DNA from: Lysinibacillus fusiformis
GTDB taxonomy: Bacteria; Bacillota; Bacilli; Bacillales_A; Planococcaceae
DNA length: 64,000 bases
Direction of reading: 5' to 3'
Assembly: GCF_016925635.1 (NCBI RefSeq)
Contig: NZ_CP070490.1
Span: 4,904,001-4,968,000 of the forward strand
Both the position numbers and the translations under genes were made by a program. Below the pieces are notes generated by a model. It saw nothing but the letters and a program-made list of their open reading frames with translations, was not told the origin of the DNA and searched no databases. Shown here piece after piece: positions 44,422-53,359 of this stretch (position 1 is its first letter; each line of letters opens with the position of its first letter).

Positions 44422-45723
44422 TTAGACAAGTTGATACATTTTTATAGGTCTACCTCGCGTATGCTGCAATTCTTCTCCACAAATTCTCGCTAAATCGACA
44501 TTACATAAATCTGCCACGATTCGTTGGGCATTTCTTTCGCTCATTTGCAACTGTGTCGCTAAATCCTTTGTCGTAAAATGCTTCCAGCGCATTTTCTGTA
44601 CGAGTGCATGTATTTTCATATAGGTTTTAATACTAATATTCCCTTTTTTTAGTTTTTCTAAAATATAAGGGTCTTCTGCTCGGTAGGAATAAGATAGCTC
44701 TTCTACATTTCCTACCGATTCAATAATGGTGCCATCATCCTGTATCATCACGATATCAATAGCTTCATTTTCCTTTGTCTGTCTTAGTCCTCGGTGAGCA
44801 TGTAACTCGGCATTGAACACTGTTTGAGCAAAACCAATACCTGCTGTCACCTTTGCCTCCATTTCAATCGATAACTGATACATTTTTTCTTGTAAAAATC
44901 GTATTTGCCCTTCAATAGCTCCTCTTGTACTAAAGATCGTATATTTGCCGTTCCCCTCTTCAATAAGAGAGCCATCAATCTGTTCACAGAGCTGTAGTAG
45001 ATTTTCCTTCGTACGCAACTCTAAATATTGAATACGATAGCCTTGCTTCATGCGCTCTTTTAATGAATCGAAGTCTTTTATTTCAAGCATGACCGCACCA
45101 ATTTGCGTTTCTTTATAATAGGACGTTTTGATCTTTTCTGTAAAAAGCTGAACCGTATGATAAATTTCAGTTTTTGTCGGAGAAACCCAATAAGACGGAA
45201 CACCACGTTTCTTCAGCTCTTCATCAACAGAAGGATAACAAGTAATCGCAAAATCAATCTTTCCCGCCTGCCAAAGACTATAGTGGAAATCAAATAACTC
45301 TTGTGGATCAATAGCCACATCAAATTCCTTTAGATACATATGATGAACATTATTTTGAATCTCCGCAAGACTTTCTGAAGCCATTTGAGAAGGCGAAGGA
45401 ATAATATCAATACTGACATTTTCAATAAACTTTTTTTGTTGATAGGACTGCTCTAAAAACCCTCGATAAATGGCCGCTTCGGAAAAAATAATATGGGTCA
45501 ATTTATCTTTAGAAACACTCGTTTGACTGGCTATTTTATAGGGAATGTAGCCAGAAAATAGCCAGAAATCTACAGCCTGATTATGTGTCTCCACAAGATG
45601 CTTTGTTTCCGTCGCCACTTTATATATATACGGAATAAATTCCATATCCTGTTCGATTTCTCGCGCTAATCCAATGATTCTTTCAACGGATTGAATGGGA
45701 CCAACAACACCTATTTTATACAT
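44422..45723 (-). CDS. Putative transcriptional regulator with degenerate cyclase-like and HTH domains
   Basis: 433 aa. The first ~190 residues resemble a ligand-sensing alpha/beta domain (MYKIGVVGPIQSVERIIGLA). The middle (about 205-320, IGAVMLEIKDFDSLKERM to AKVTAGIGFAQTVFNAELH) looks like a degenerate GGDEF/GTP-cyclohydrolase-III-type fold. The C terminus is a winged helix (HFTTKDLATQLQMSERNAQR). It is not adjacent in an operon sense but lies on the same strand upstream of the MFS/AbgB genes and may control them. Domain calls are by eye. Confidence 0.6.
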   Translation of the reverse strand: MYKIGVVGPIQSVERIIGLAREIEQDMEFIPYIYKVATETKHLVETHNQAVDFWLFSGYIPYKIASQTSVSKDKLTHIIFSEAAIYRGFLEQSYQQKKFIENVSIDIIPSPSQMASESLAEIQNNVHHMYLKEFDVAIDPQELFDFHYSLWQAGKIDFAITCYPSVDEELKKRGVPSYWVSPTKTEIYHTVQLFTEKIKTSYYKETQIGAVMLEIKDFDSLKERMKQGYRIQYLELRTKENLLQLCEQIDGSLIEEGNGKYTIFSTRGAIEGQIRFLQEKMYQLSIEMEAKVTAGIGFAQTVFNAELHAHRGLRQTKENEAIDIVMIQDDGTIIESVGNVEELSYSYRAEDPYILEKLKKGNISIKTYMKIHALVQKMRWKHFTTKDLATQLQMSERNAQRIVADLCNVDLARICGEELQHTRGRPIKMYQLV

Positions 45724-45838
45724 CTTTTGTTCCTACCTTCTTTGTGAAACTACCATCTTTATGTAAACTATTTCTTCCTTTGTTGTACCTAGTATAGCGG
45801 ACAATCAAATTACTAGACAAATCTTATGTATAAAGAAA

Positions 45839-45862
45839 AGCCTCGAAAACTGTTCGAGGCCA
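45839..45862 (-). terminator. Terminator after the surface repeat-protein gene
   Basis: The arms GCCTCGAA / TTCGAGGC with a TTTTCTTT tail on the minus strand lie 15 bp past the stop at 45877. Confidence 0.85.
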
Positions 45863-45876
45863 TCTAGAAGTAACTA

Positions 45877-48723
45877 TTATTGCTCAGTTGGATACATTTT
45901 TGTATAAAGTAATTCTAATCTTTTAGAAAGCTTACCATAGGCAGTTTTCCATGCTTTGCGCGCTGTTTCATCGCCCCCTGCTGGTTCGTATTTAGTATGC
46001 ACCTCGTCAACCTTTTTCAAATCACCCTCTGCTTGTGTGAGCTTCGAATAATTTTTAACAACCTTCTTATCAGCATCACTCAAAGCATCATAGGCTTTAC
46101 GGATTTCACTTACTTTCTCCTGCAAACCATCAATATATTCACCTTTTTCAAGAAGTAAATTGATCGATTCAATTAGCGACAACGCATTTTCATTCGTTTG
46201 CTGTTGTCCTTTTTGCTGATCAATAATCAATTGTCGAGTCCCTGCATCAATCAGGCTCACTTGTTTAGATGTAAGCTTTTCAAATGCCTTGATAACGGTG
46301 CTTGGATTAGTCGCAAAGGATTTCTCATAGGTCTTCATAAAGCTTTCCACTTTTTTCACATCTGCAAGCGCTGTTTTTAAAATATCATAATTCGTAATCA
46401 ACTTTTTATCACTTGAACTAAGACTACTATACTGCGTAGAAAGATTTTTAATTGTTTCAATCGTTACGACATAGAGATTATTGGCAACAATTGTAGCAAT
46501 GTCATTATTTAGCTGTGTGAGCTTCGATGCATTTTCATCGATATTTTGATTTTTTAATAAAGCTTCATATTGTTCTTTTGCTAAATGCTGCTGATTCGCT
46601 GGTAATTTTGCATAAGCTTTTTGCACTGTTTCAATTTTTTTAGCTTTTTTCGCAGCATCTGTTTCTTCTCTAGCAGTCTGTATTTTTTTATAGAATGATT
46701 TCACACCCGTAATATCCTTCTTTGCCGCCGTTAATAAATAATAATTTGTCACATATTTTCTTGCAGCTGAAGACAATTTTTTATAAGATTCGGTAGCTGT
46801 ATCAACAGCCGTTTCTAATTGATTGAATGAATATTTCGTCACATCCGCAAATTTGGCGATATCCGTCTTTAACGCCTCTGCTGCTGCTTTATCAGTAGGC
46901 ACTTTACCATTGCCATCAACAGAAATCTTTGGCGTGTTTAGTAAAAAATCTTCAGCATTATATACAAGTGACTGCTGTAAATTCGTAAGATTATTATAAG
47001 CTTTTAAAGTACTTGTATAGCTTGAATTAAGTTTACTTTCCGTAACACCAGTGGTTGCAGATAGCTTTTGATACGCATCCATATCTTTATTTACTTTTTC
47101 GGCTGCTTTTAAATCTTTCTGTAAGGTAACAAGACTATCATAGCCAATGATTTGTGCTGCTGAGGCTTTCGTTAAGCTCTTGTATTCTTTGATCAGTTGA
47201 TTGACATTATTGACATGACTTTGCCATGAACCCGCAGACGGATCGAACGGATAGACATCATCACCAATATAGCTATCTATATCATGATTTAGTTTTGTAA
47301 TTTGGCTTTCTTCAGCACGTTCTGCTGTAGTCAAACGTTGCACATACGCATCTGGCACTAATTTTAATTGTTTATACGTTAATTTTTCATAGGCTGTTCG
47401 AATGGATTTAGCTGTCGTCACTTGTTTATTCGGTGTAATATTTGTAGCTAATTTATCAAATGATTTAATAAATTGCTCGACCTTTTTAATATCCGATTTA
47501 GCCTCAGTCAAAATGGCTTGGTTTTGAACAGCAGCTCGGTAGCTTTGTGATAGTTTCTCAATATCTGCTTCAAGCGTCTTCACAATCTCCTGTAAGGAAT
47601 CAACATCAGCAGCTACATATTTCACAAGTGAATTCTCATAAGTTAGTAAATTAATAATGGTTTGATTGAGACTTCTCACTGCTTTTATCTCTTCAAGATC
47701 ATTTGGCTCATTTAATAGATTTTTAATGCTCTTATATAAGGTCTCATTTACATCTAAGCTACGCTGTAACAGATCTAGCTTATTATAAGCCTCCTCTATT
47801 TCTTTAATTTGTTTTTCATTACTAGTCTCTATTTTGCTCCATTTTTCATTTAACTTATTTAGTAATTCAACATCAGCAAGCGCTCGCTTTAAGACATCGT
47901 AATTGGACACATTCCCTTTAGCTGCTGCTGATAAAGATTGATAGTTTTTTTCTAGTTCCGCAACTTTAGCACTGAATGCTTCTAAGCTTGATACATTGTA
48001 TTTATTGTCATTGACCAATAAAGTTTCAATTTCGGTAGTTAAAGTATCTGTAGATTCTTTTGATACTGTAATGGTATCTGATAGTTTAGATTCCGCAAAA
48101 GAAAGACCCACTTTTGCTTTAACTGTAACAGCAATATTCTTAATATCCTTTTCAATAGCATCCTTTGGGATCGTATAGGTACTACCTGTAGCTCCCTCTA
48201 TGATAGTAAAGGAGTTATCACCCAGTTTATAAAACCATTGATAACTATATGTAATTTGACCACTTTGCAATTCTGCACCATTCTTATCAGTGACAGTAAT
48301 ACCAGCTACTTTCACTGTTTCCCCAGGTGCTGCAAAACCAGAAGATTGACCTTCTAAAGTTGGAATGGTGATTTCAAGATCTAATGGCTGAATTTTGCGT
48401 GGTTCACTTTGAAATTTTTTATTTTCTGTCGTAGTTGCTTCCACAAAAATGGTTTTTCCAGCTGCTTCGATGGGCACTTTTAAGGAAATGGACGTAGCAC
48501 CAGGAATCGGCTTATTTGTTGAACCCTCTTCACCAGTAATTTCCTCTAGGTAATACCATTGATAGGCATTGACGATAGTTTCATTTGGTAATTTATCCAC
48601 TTTCAATGTTTCATTGACAATATTTTTCCCACTGACTGAAACTAGTTCAGTTGCACCTGCTACAGTTGAAACAATAAGTGCTACAGGAATAGCTGCTGCT
48701 GTTAAAAATAATTTTTTATTCAA
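45877..48723 (-). CDS. Large secreted helical-repeat protein with Ig-like N-terminal domains
   Basis: 948 aa from a TTG at 48723, 9 bp after AGGAGG; the frame upstream runs through the ribosome-binding site. A signal peptide (LNKKLFLTAAAIPVALIVST, cleavage near VAGA) is followed by two Ig-like domains (AYQWYYLEEI and YSYQWFYKLGD). At least six helical repeats of about 110 residues then share a LS...K..V.NY..L..A..D..K pattern, for example LSAAAKGNVSNYDVLKRA and LSSSDKKLITNYDILKTA. No LPxTG or SLH anchor is visible. It is probably extracellular or wall-associated; function unknown. Confidence 0.85.
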   Translation of the reverse strand: MNKKLFLTAAAIPVALIVSTVAGATELVSVSGKNIVNETLKVDKLPNETIVNAYQWYYLEEITGEEGSTNKPIPGATSISLKVPIEAAGKTIFVEATTTENKKFQSEPRKIQPLDLEITIPTLEGQSSGFAAPGETVKVAGITVTDKNGAELQSGQITYSYQWFYKLGDNSFTIIEGATGSTYTIPKDAIEKDIKNIAVTVKAKVGLSFAESKLSDTITVSKESTDTLTTEIETLLVNDNKYNVSSLEAFSAKVAELEKNYQSLSAAAKGNVSNYDVLKRALADVELLNKLNEKWSKIETSNEKQIKEIEEAYNKLDLLQRSLDVNETLYKSIKNLLNEPNDLEEIKAVRSLNQTIINLLTYENSLVKYVAADVDSLQEIVKTLEADIEKLSQSYRAAVQNQAILTEAKSDIKKVEQFIKSFDKLATNITPNKQVTTAKSIRTAYEKLTYKQLKLVPDAYVQRLTTAERAEESQITKLNHDIDSYIGDDVYPFDPSAGSWQSHVNNVNQLIKEYKSLTKASAAQIIGYDSLVTLQKDLKAAEKVNKDMDAYQKLSATTGVTESKLNSSYTSTLKAYNNLTNLQQSLVYNAEDFLLNTPKISVDGNGKVPTDKAAAEALKTDIAKFADVTKYSFNQLETAVDTATESYKKLSSAARKYVTNYYLLTAAKKDITGVKSFYKKIQTAREETDAAKKAKKIETVQKAYAKLPANQQHLAKEQYEALLKNQNIDENASKLTQLNNDIATIVANNLYVVTIETIKNLSTQYSSLSSSDKKLITNYDILKTALADVKKVESFMKTYEKSFATNPSTVIKAFEKLTSKQVSLIDAGTRQLIIDQQKGQQQTNENALSLIESINLLLEKGEYIDGLQEKVSEIRKAYDALSDADKKVVKNYSKLTQAEGDLKKVDEVHTKYEPAGGDETARKAWKTAYGKLSKRLELLYTKMYPTEQ

Positions 48724-48911
48724 ATCTATTGACCTCCTCAATCCTTCTAATGAATTATATCGGTCATATGGCCATAATTTCCTTGATTCTACGGTAAGTA
48801 TTGTAAAAAGTGTATTTTCTCCTGATTCTCATTTTGCAAAATAATATTTTTTTGATATCATTTTATTATTTTTGATTTATTAATGCATTTAAATAAACAC
48901 AACTTCAAACA

Positions 48912-48960
48912 AAAGCCTTCTAACCTGCATTCGTAGCATCTACGATGAGATTAAAAGGTG
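48912..48960 (-). terminator. Terminator after comP
   Basis: An extended imperfect hairpin (CCTTTTAATCT / GGTTAGAAGG with an inner CGTAG-ATG-CTACG stem) lies 40 bp past the comP stop, ending in CTTTTGTTTG. Confidence 0.65.
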
Positions 48961-48999
48961 TTAAAAAAATGTATGCACTTATGCTTCCGCTTCATCTGG

Positions 49000-51354
49000 T
49001 TATCCTCGTATCATATAAGTTGGTCGGGTCAGGGTCCTATAGGCATAGGGATTCGTATGTTGGGTTTCACTTACTCGAATATGAATCGTCATCCCTTCTC
49101 CTACTTTGCTGTCTAAGGCGAATTTCCCATTAAAAGCTTGAACTCGCTCCTGCATACCTTGTATGCCCATGGAATCGGCAAGCAGAATATCATCTATATT
49201 ACAACCTACACCATCATCGCTATACAAAATTTGAAAGCCTTCTTCAGTGCCTAGTAAATGTATTTCAACTGTATTAGCATAGGAATGTTTTAAAGCATTA
49301 TTTAATAATTCTTGGAACAGGCGATAAATCATTAAATTTAAGCGTTCATCCTCTAAATAGAGACGGTCAATCGTATAAATCAAAACAAATTTAGCACGTT
49401 TATGGATTTTTTGGATTAATTTTTCGAGGGCTGCATTTAAGCCTAATGTATCTAGCAGAGGTGGCTTTAAATTTTCACAATAGCCTCTTAAATCATTCAG
49501 TGAGATAATCATATGTTCATGAAGTTTTATAAGTTTAGATGGGATCTCCTCTTTTTCTTTTGCATGCATGAGGACATCCATTTCCCTTGCGATGTGCAGT
49601 TGTTCTTGTAAAATCGTATCATGAAGTTCCTGTGCTAACTGATATTTTTCCTCCTCGAAACGTAGCCAAAGTAATTTATTGAGCCATGGTAGCTGTCGAT
49701 TATCAGCCTCTTTCATATGCTTTAACTGATTCAAAAGCTCCTCAACCATTTTCGTGTTTTCAATAAAATTATTTAAATAGAGCAGCAATAATTCTAACCA
49801 TAGTAATTCCTCATCCTTGAGATAAATCGTTTTATTATGGTCCACAACAAGGATTCGTTTATAGTTCACATCTTGATGAATAAAGGCGATATAGAAATGA
49901 TCTGTTTTTTTAATATCCCCTAAGCCTAATCGTTCAACTAGTACCTCGTCTATTTGATGCTGCGTGTATTCTTTGGATTTATTTGTTAAGGTAACTTGAT
50001 GTGTTTGAAAATCGTAAGTGAGCACATACACACTTTCCATCTCAAGCTGGACCACAACCTCCTGCACAAACCTCTCCAATAAATCCTCAATCTTCACCAC
50101 TCTACCAATACTCTCAACGGTCGTATACAAGCGGTGAATGTAGTCCCCTTTTGTAGAGAATAAAATTTTCCGTTTACGGTAATCAATCCGCTCTTTTATG
50201 TAAAACAACGCCATTAACGATAGAAAGGCAAAAAAGAAAATCTCCGTCATTCGTGAAATGGATAGATCCGCAAATAAATAGAGACCGATTAACAGCCATA
50301 TGGTAAAGCCAAATGAGAAATTGAAATAATAACGTAATCGAGAAATGAAATACTCCATATCGAAAATACGTTCAGTTAGTTGTGTGAAAATGAAGCTATA
50401 CGGGATAAGCATTAAAAATAAAGAACATATATCTGCAGAAATTACATACTGATTAAACAAAATTACAGGTACTGCATATAAAAAGAGAAATGGTAAAAAC
50501 GGTGTAATAACACTTATTAACAATAGTTTCAATTGAGAGGATTTATATCTATAGTATCCTACAATTAAAATACTTAGATTGGAAATTAATAATATAAAAA
50601 ATGTCCATAATATAACAGTAGAAAATAATGGGTTAATTTTCGGGAAAATTATGCTAATGATACTTATAAAGATTGCTATTAAAGGTAATACGTAAAGAAT
50701 GGAAATATTTTTAATAAAAATCCATTTTAAATTTAAAAAAGAAAAATATTTTTTTAAAAAATGAATTAATATTACTAAACAAAGTAACATACTCCCACGA
50801 TTAATAATCATACTTAGATTATCTAGTCGTCCAGATGCACCGCTACTTACATAAGCTATTGAAATAACTAACATAAAATACATTAGTAAATTTAAAAGTG
50901 TTGTTCCTTTTTGGGTTATTTTTAAATAAAAAGTAATCAATAACGTAAGGAAAAAGAAACATGCAGGAAAAAAAAAGAGATAATAAAATTGTTGGGGAAT
51001 ATCTAAGTGATTTATTTGAACATAGAGAATTTCACCATTTTGCTTTAAAATCTCTAATGTATTTGCTGCTCGAATTTTGGAATCATATGTAATATTTGAA
51101 ACTTCATCGACTTTGACTCCATCGACATTAATAACAATATCTCCAACAGATATTTTTTGATCAGTTGCCCATTCTTTATAATATGGTTCTTTAATAATCC
51201 ATTGTCCATTTTCTTCCTGTATTTTTATGCTTACAAAAGGCGTGCTGTAGGTAACATAAAGGACATAAAAGCCTAGAGTTAAATAAATACCTACAGCAAG
51301 CCAAAACCATTTCTCTTTAATTAATGTCAATACCAAATTCCATTTTCTAAACAT
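49000..51354 (-). CDS. comP: ComP-type quorum-sensing sensor histidine kinase
   Basis: 784 aa (B. subtilis ComP 769). One N-terminal membrane helix, a PDZ-like extracytoplasmic segment (ISVGDIVINVDGVKVDEVSN), then about seven more helices with SIAYVSSGASGRLDNLSM, a region equivalent to the ISAGGPFRG stretch of ComP. The cytoplasmic part has a HisKA_3 phosphoacceptor (YQLAQELHDTILQEQLHIAR, His in ELHD) and a HATPase (FQELLNNALKHSYANTVEI, YSDDGVGCN, GIQGMQERV). Its start overlaps comX by 28 bp. No response regulator gene follows. Confidence 0.88.
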   Translation of the reverse strand: MFRKWNLVLTLIKEKWFWLAVGIYLTLGFYVLYVTYSTPFVSIKIQEENGQWIIKEPYYKEWATDQKISVGDIVINVDGVKVDEVSNITYDSKIRAANTLEILKQNGEILYVQINHLDIPQQFYYLFFFPACFFFLTLLITFYLKITQKGTTLLNLLMYFMLVISIAYVSSGASGRLDNLSMIINRGSMLLCLVILIHFLKKYFSFLNLKWIFIKNISILYVLPLIAIFISIISIIFPKINPLFSTVILWTFFILLISNLSILIVGYYRYKSSQLKLLLISVITPFLPFLFLYAVPVILFNQYVISADICSLFLMLIPYSFIFTQLTERIFDMEYFISRLRYYFNFSFGFTIWLLIGLYLFADLSISRMTEIFFFAFLSLMALFYIKERIDYRKRKILFSTKGDYIHRLYTTVESIGRVVKIEDLLERFVQEVVVQLEMESVYVLTYDFQTHQVTLTNKSKEYTQHQIDEVLVERLGLGDIKKTDHFYIAFIHQDVNYKRILVVDHNKTIYLKDEELLWLELLLLYLNNFIENTKMVEELLNQLKHMKEADNRQLPWLNKLLWLRFEEEKYQLAQELHDTILQEQLHIAREMDVLMHAKEKEEIPSKLIKLHEHMIISLNDLRGYCENLKPPLLDTLGLNAALEKLIQKIHKRAKFVLIYTIDRLYLEDERLNLMIYRLFQELLNNALKHSYANTVEIHLLGTEEGFQILYSDDGVGCNIDDILLADSMGIQGMQERVQAFNGKFALDSKVGEGMTIHIRVSETQHTNPYAYRTLTRPTYMIRG

Positions 51355-51485
51355 ACATCTTCATCAAACGAATCCAAAATTGCCTTTTGTTCTAATGCTG
51401 TTACACCAATAAGAGAAGCTTTTTTTTCTTTTAACAATGTCACCAGCGTCGGATTTTGCTCTAAATATTGAATCATGTTAATCAT
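51327..51485 (-). CDS. comX: ComX-like pheromone precursor
   Basis: 52 aa, too short for ordinary gene finding. It begins MINMIQYLEQNPTLVTLLKE and contains KKASLIGVTALEQKAIL, matching the ComX pattern (yl..nP.vl..L..k.A.LIGf...E...I..f). The C terminus ENGIWY holds one Trp next to the end, where ComX peptides carry the isoprenylated Trp. A GAGGCGAT ribosome-binding site precedes the ATG, and the gene overlaps comP, as in comQXPA loci. No comQ, the modifying isoprenyl transferase, is adjacent. Confidence 0.8.
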   Translation of the reverse strand: MINMIQYLEQNPTLVTLLKEKKASLIGVTALEQKAILDSFDEDVCLENGIWY

Positions 51486-51588
51486 TAAAATCGCCTCATT
51501 TCTTCATTTTATAAGATTATAGTCACTATTTTATACCAATAAATCCTTATATAAAGGAATTATTAACCATATATGTAACTATATTTTC

Positions 51589-51616
51589 ATTATACTATCT
51601 CTCTCCAATAATTCAA
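51589..51616 (-). promoter_or_regulatory. SigA-type promoter of comX-comP
   Basis: TTGAAT (51616-51611) and a perfect TATAAT (51594-51589), 16 bp apart, lie about 105 bp upstream of comX. The leader holds an inverted repeat TCCTT-TATAT-AAGGA near 51543-51558. Confidence 0.65.
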
Positions 51617-51701
51617 CATAATTTTCTAAAAAATTCAAAAAATAATAGAATACGTAATAATTTTGCTTTATTTTCAATTGTTTTTCTCCAAAAATAGACA
51701 A

Positions 51702-51743
51702 ATGAAAAGCTCCTTCCTTATAGTAGGAAGAAGCTTTTCATTT
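51702..51743. terminator. Terminator after the SUKH gene
   Basis: The arms AAATGAAAAGCTcCTTCC / GGAAGaAGCTTTTCATTT form a long stem just past the stop at 51754. The T-run is weak, so it may be a processed or bidirectional terminator. Confidence 0.7.
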
Positions 51744-51753
51744 GTCTCTCTTG

Positions 51754-52137
51754 CTAATACTGACACCCTTCTTGTAGCCACTTGCATAAATCAGAAGTAA
51801 CCAATGTAGCATGTTGCCGATTCATATCACCACCATCTACTGCAAAAACACGATAATTCTCTGCCTTTATCGCCATTAAAAAGACCATTCCCCCACTATC
51901 ATCACCAATGGCAATATAGCCTTTTGCATATTCCGCCACTTCCCAAATCTCATTTCTTTCTAAAATGTCCTCTGTACCATAAATGAACACGCCATTCGTA
52001 AACGATAAACCGTTACTTTCCTTTAATACATGTCTATATGCACTCGGAAGTTGACAATTCAACCTATTTTCTATGTGTAAAATTTGGTGATCTGTTGCTG
52101 GAGGATATGCCGTATAGCTATTATGTATAGGTAACAT
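51754..52137 (-). CDS. SMI1/KNR4 (SUKH) family protein
   Basis: 127 aa. The SUKH core is evident: PPATDHQILHIENRLNCQLP, SAYRHVLKESNGLSFTNGVF, and the YIAIGDDSGGMVFLM strand. Such proteins often neutralise secreted nuclease or ADP-ribosylating toxins. It lies 30 bp downstream of an ADP-ribosylglycohydrolase gene on the same strand, so the two are probably co-transcribed. Confidence 0.85.
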   Translation of the reverse strand: MLPIHNSYTAYPPATDHQILHIENRLNCQLPSAYRHVLKESNGLSFTNGVFIYGTEDILERNEIWEVAEYAKGYIAIGDDSGGMVFLMAIKAENYRVFAVDGGDMNRQHATLVTSDLCKWLQEGCQY

Positions 52138-52167
52138 TCCGTCACCGTCCTTTCTAATAAATTTTTT

Positions 52168-53115
52168 TCACACCTGTGCTGTACAAAATTCATAAAATGC
52201 CGTGATTAAATCATCAATCTCCTGTTTTTTAATAATTTGATTCAACCATTCATCTGGAATCTCATTCAACCAACTACTCATACCCGCTATGGCACCTGTA
52301 ATTGCGGCAATTGTATCTGTATCTTCTCCTAAATTAACAGCTTTTAGAATCGCTTCGTTAAACGTTCGTGCATTACCAACACACCATATCGCAGCTTCTA
52401 GAGAATGGACAATATAGCCACTTGAGTGAATGTCATCTTCAGGAATACTAAAAAAGTTGTCGTGAAATATTCTTGTGTATGTGTTTAATTCTGCTTTCAG
52501 TTCGTCCTGCAAATGATTTTCAAGCAATGAAAATATTTCAACTAAGGCAGCTTCTAGCGAATTATTTCGATATAAGCTTAATAATAGCTCAATATAAATA
52601 ATAGACCCCACGATTGAACGTGGGTGGGCATGTGTAATCTCTGTATATTGTTGAATCAATGCTTTTCTTTTACTAAAATCAAACTCATTCATTACCACAA
52701 ATACTAAAGGTGCTATCCTCATAAGCGTCCCATTGCCATTATCGAACTCGCCCGTTTTTCCACAATGCTCAGGCAAAACACCTTTTTTATAGTTTGAAAC
52801 GGCTTCAGCAGTCGTGATGCCGATATCAAACATTTCTCCAAATGGTGTGAGATAGCCTTCTTCCATGTATCGTACAAACTTATCCATTAAATGAGTTGTA
52901 TTGCCTTTTTCAATGATGTTTTTGACTAAGCAAAGTGTTAAAGAAGTATCATCAGACCAAGTGCCAGGTGGTTGATTGTACGTACCGTATCCTATTACAT
53001 CTTGCACATGGAAAGTTCCTCTTTTCTTAAATTCAACAGGTACGCCCATTAGATCTCCGACAATCCCACCATATAAAGTAGCAAATACTCGCTCCCTCAT
53101 CTTTGAACCTACCAT
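52168..53115 (-). CDS. ADP-ribosylglycohydrolase family protein
   Basis: 315 aa. DraG-type motifs are present: ATLYGGIVGDLMGVPVEF, GTWSDDTSLTLCLV (metal-binding Asp pair), FDNGNGTLMRIAP and NLGEDTDTIAAITGAIAG. It removes ADP-ribose from proteins or nucleic acids. The start may be the ATG at 53115 or 53100 (MRERVF). Paired with a SUKH protein, it could reverse an ADP-ribosylating toxin, but a metabolic role in ADP-ribose turnover is equally possible. Confidence 0.88.
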   Translation of the reverse strand: MVGSKMRERVFATLYGGIVGDLMGVPVEFKKRGTFHVQDVIGYGTYNQPPGTWSDDTSLTLCLVKNIIEKGNTTHLMDKFVRYMEEGYLTPFGEMFDIGITTAEAVSNYKKGVLPEHCGKTGEFDNGNGTLMRIAPLVFVVMNEFDFSKRKALIQQYTEITHAHPRSIVGSIIYIELLLSLYRNNSLEAALVEIFSLLENHLQDELKAELNTYTRIFHDNFFSIPEDDIHSSGYIVHSLEAAIWCVGNARTFNEAILKAVNLGEDTDTIAAITGAIAGMSSWLNEIPDEWLNQIIKKQEIDDLITAFYEFCTAQV

Positions 53116-53306
53116 AAGATCTCACTTCTCCTTTCCAAGTCAAACATAATACAACGAAGTCTGTTAGTGGAAGTGTGAAATTTACTAAGTTGGTAAATTC
53201 ACCCTTCCATCCTATAAAATTAAATACGTTCAATTTACCCACGTTCTTACAATAGTAATACCTCAATATCTTCTTACAAAAACATATTTACTTTCACTAA
53301 CACATA

Positions 53307-53350
53307 AAAAAACCGTTCAATAAGTATAATCATACTCATTGAACGGTTAC
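53307..53350 (-). terminator. Terminator of the gcv operon
   Basis: The arms AACCGTTCAAT / ATTGAACGGTT lie about 10 bp past the gcvPB stop, with a T run on the minus strand. Confidence 0.88.
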
Positions 53351-53359
53351 TGCTGTTCA

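Noticed and set aside
48945..49133. Plus-strand 62-codon ORF over the end of comP
   Set aside because: It overlaps the comP coding end and the terminator region and resembles nothing known.
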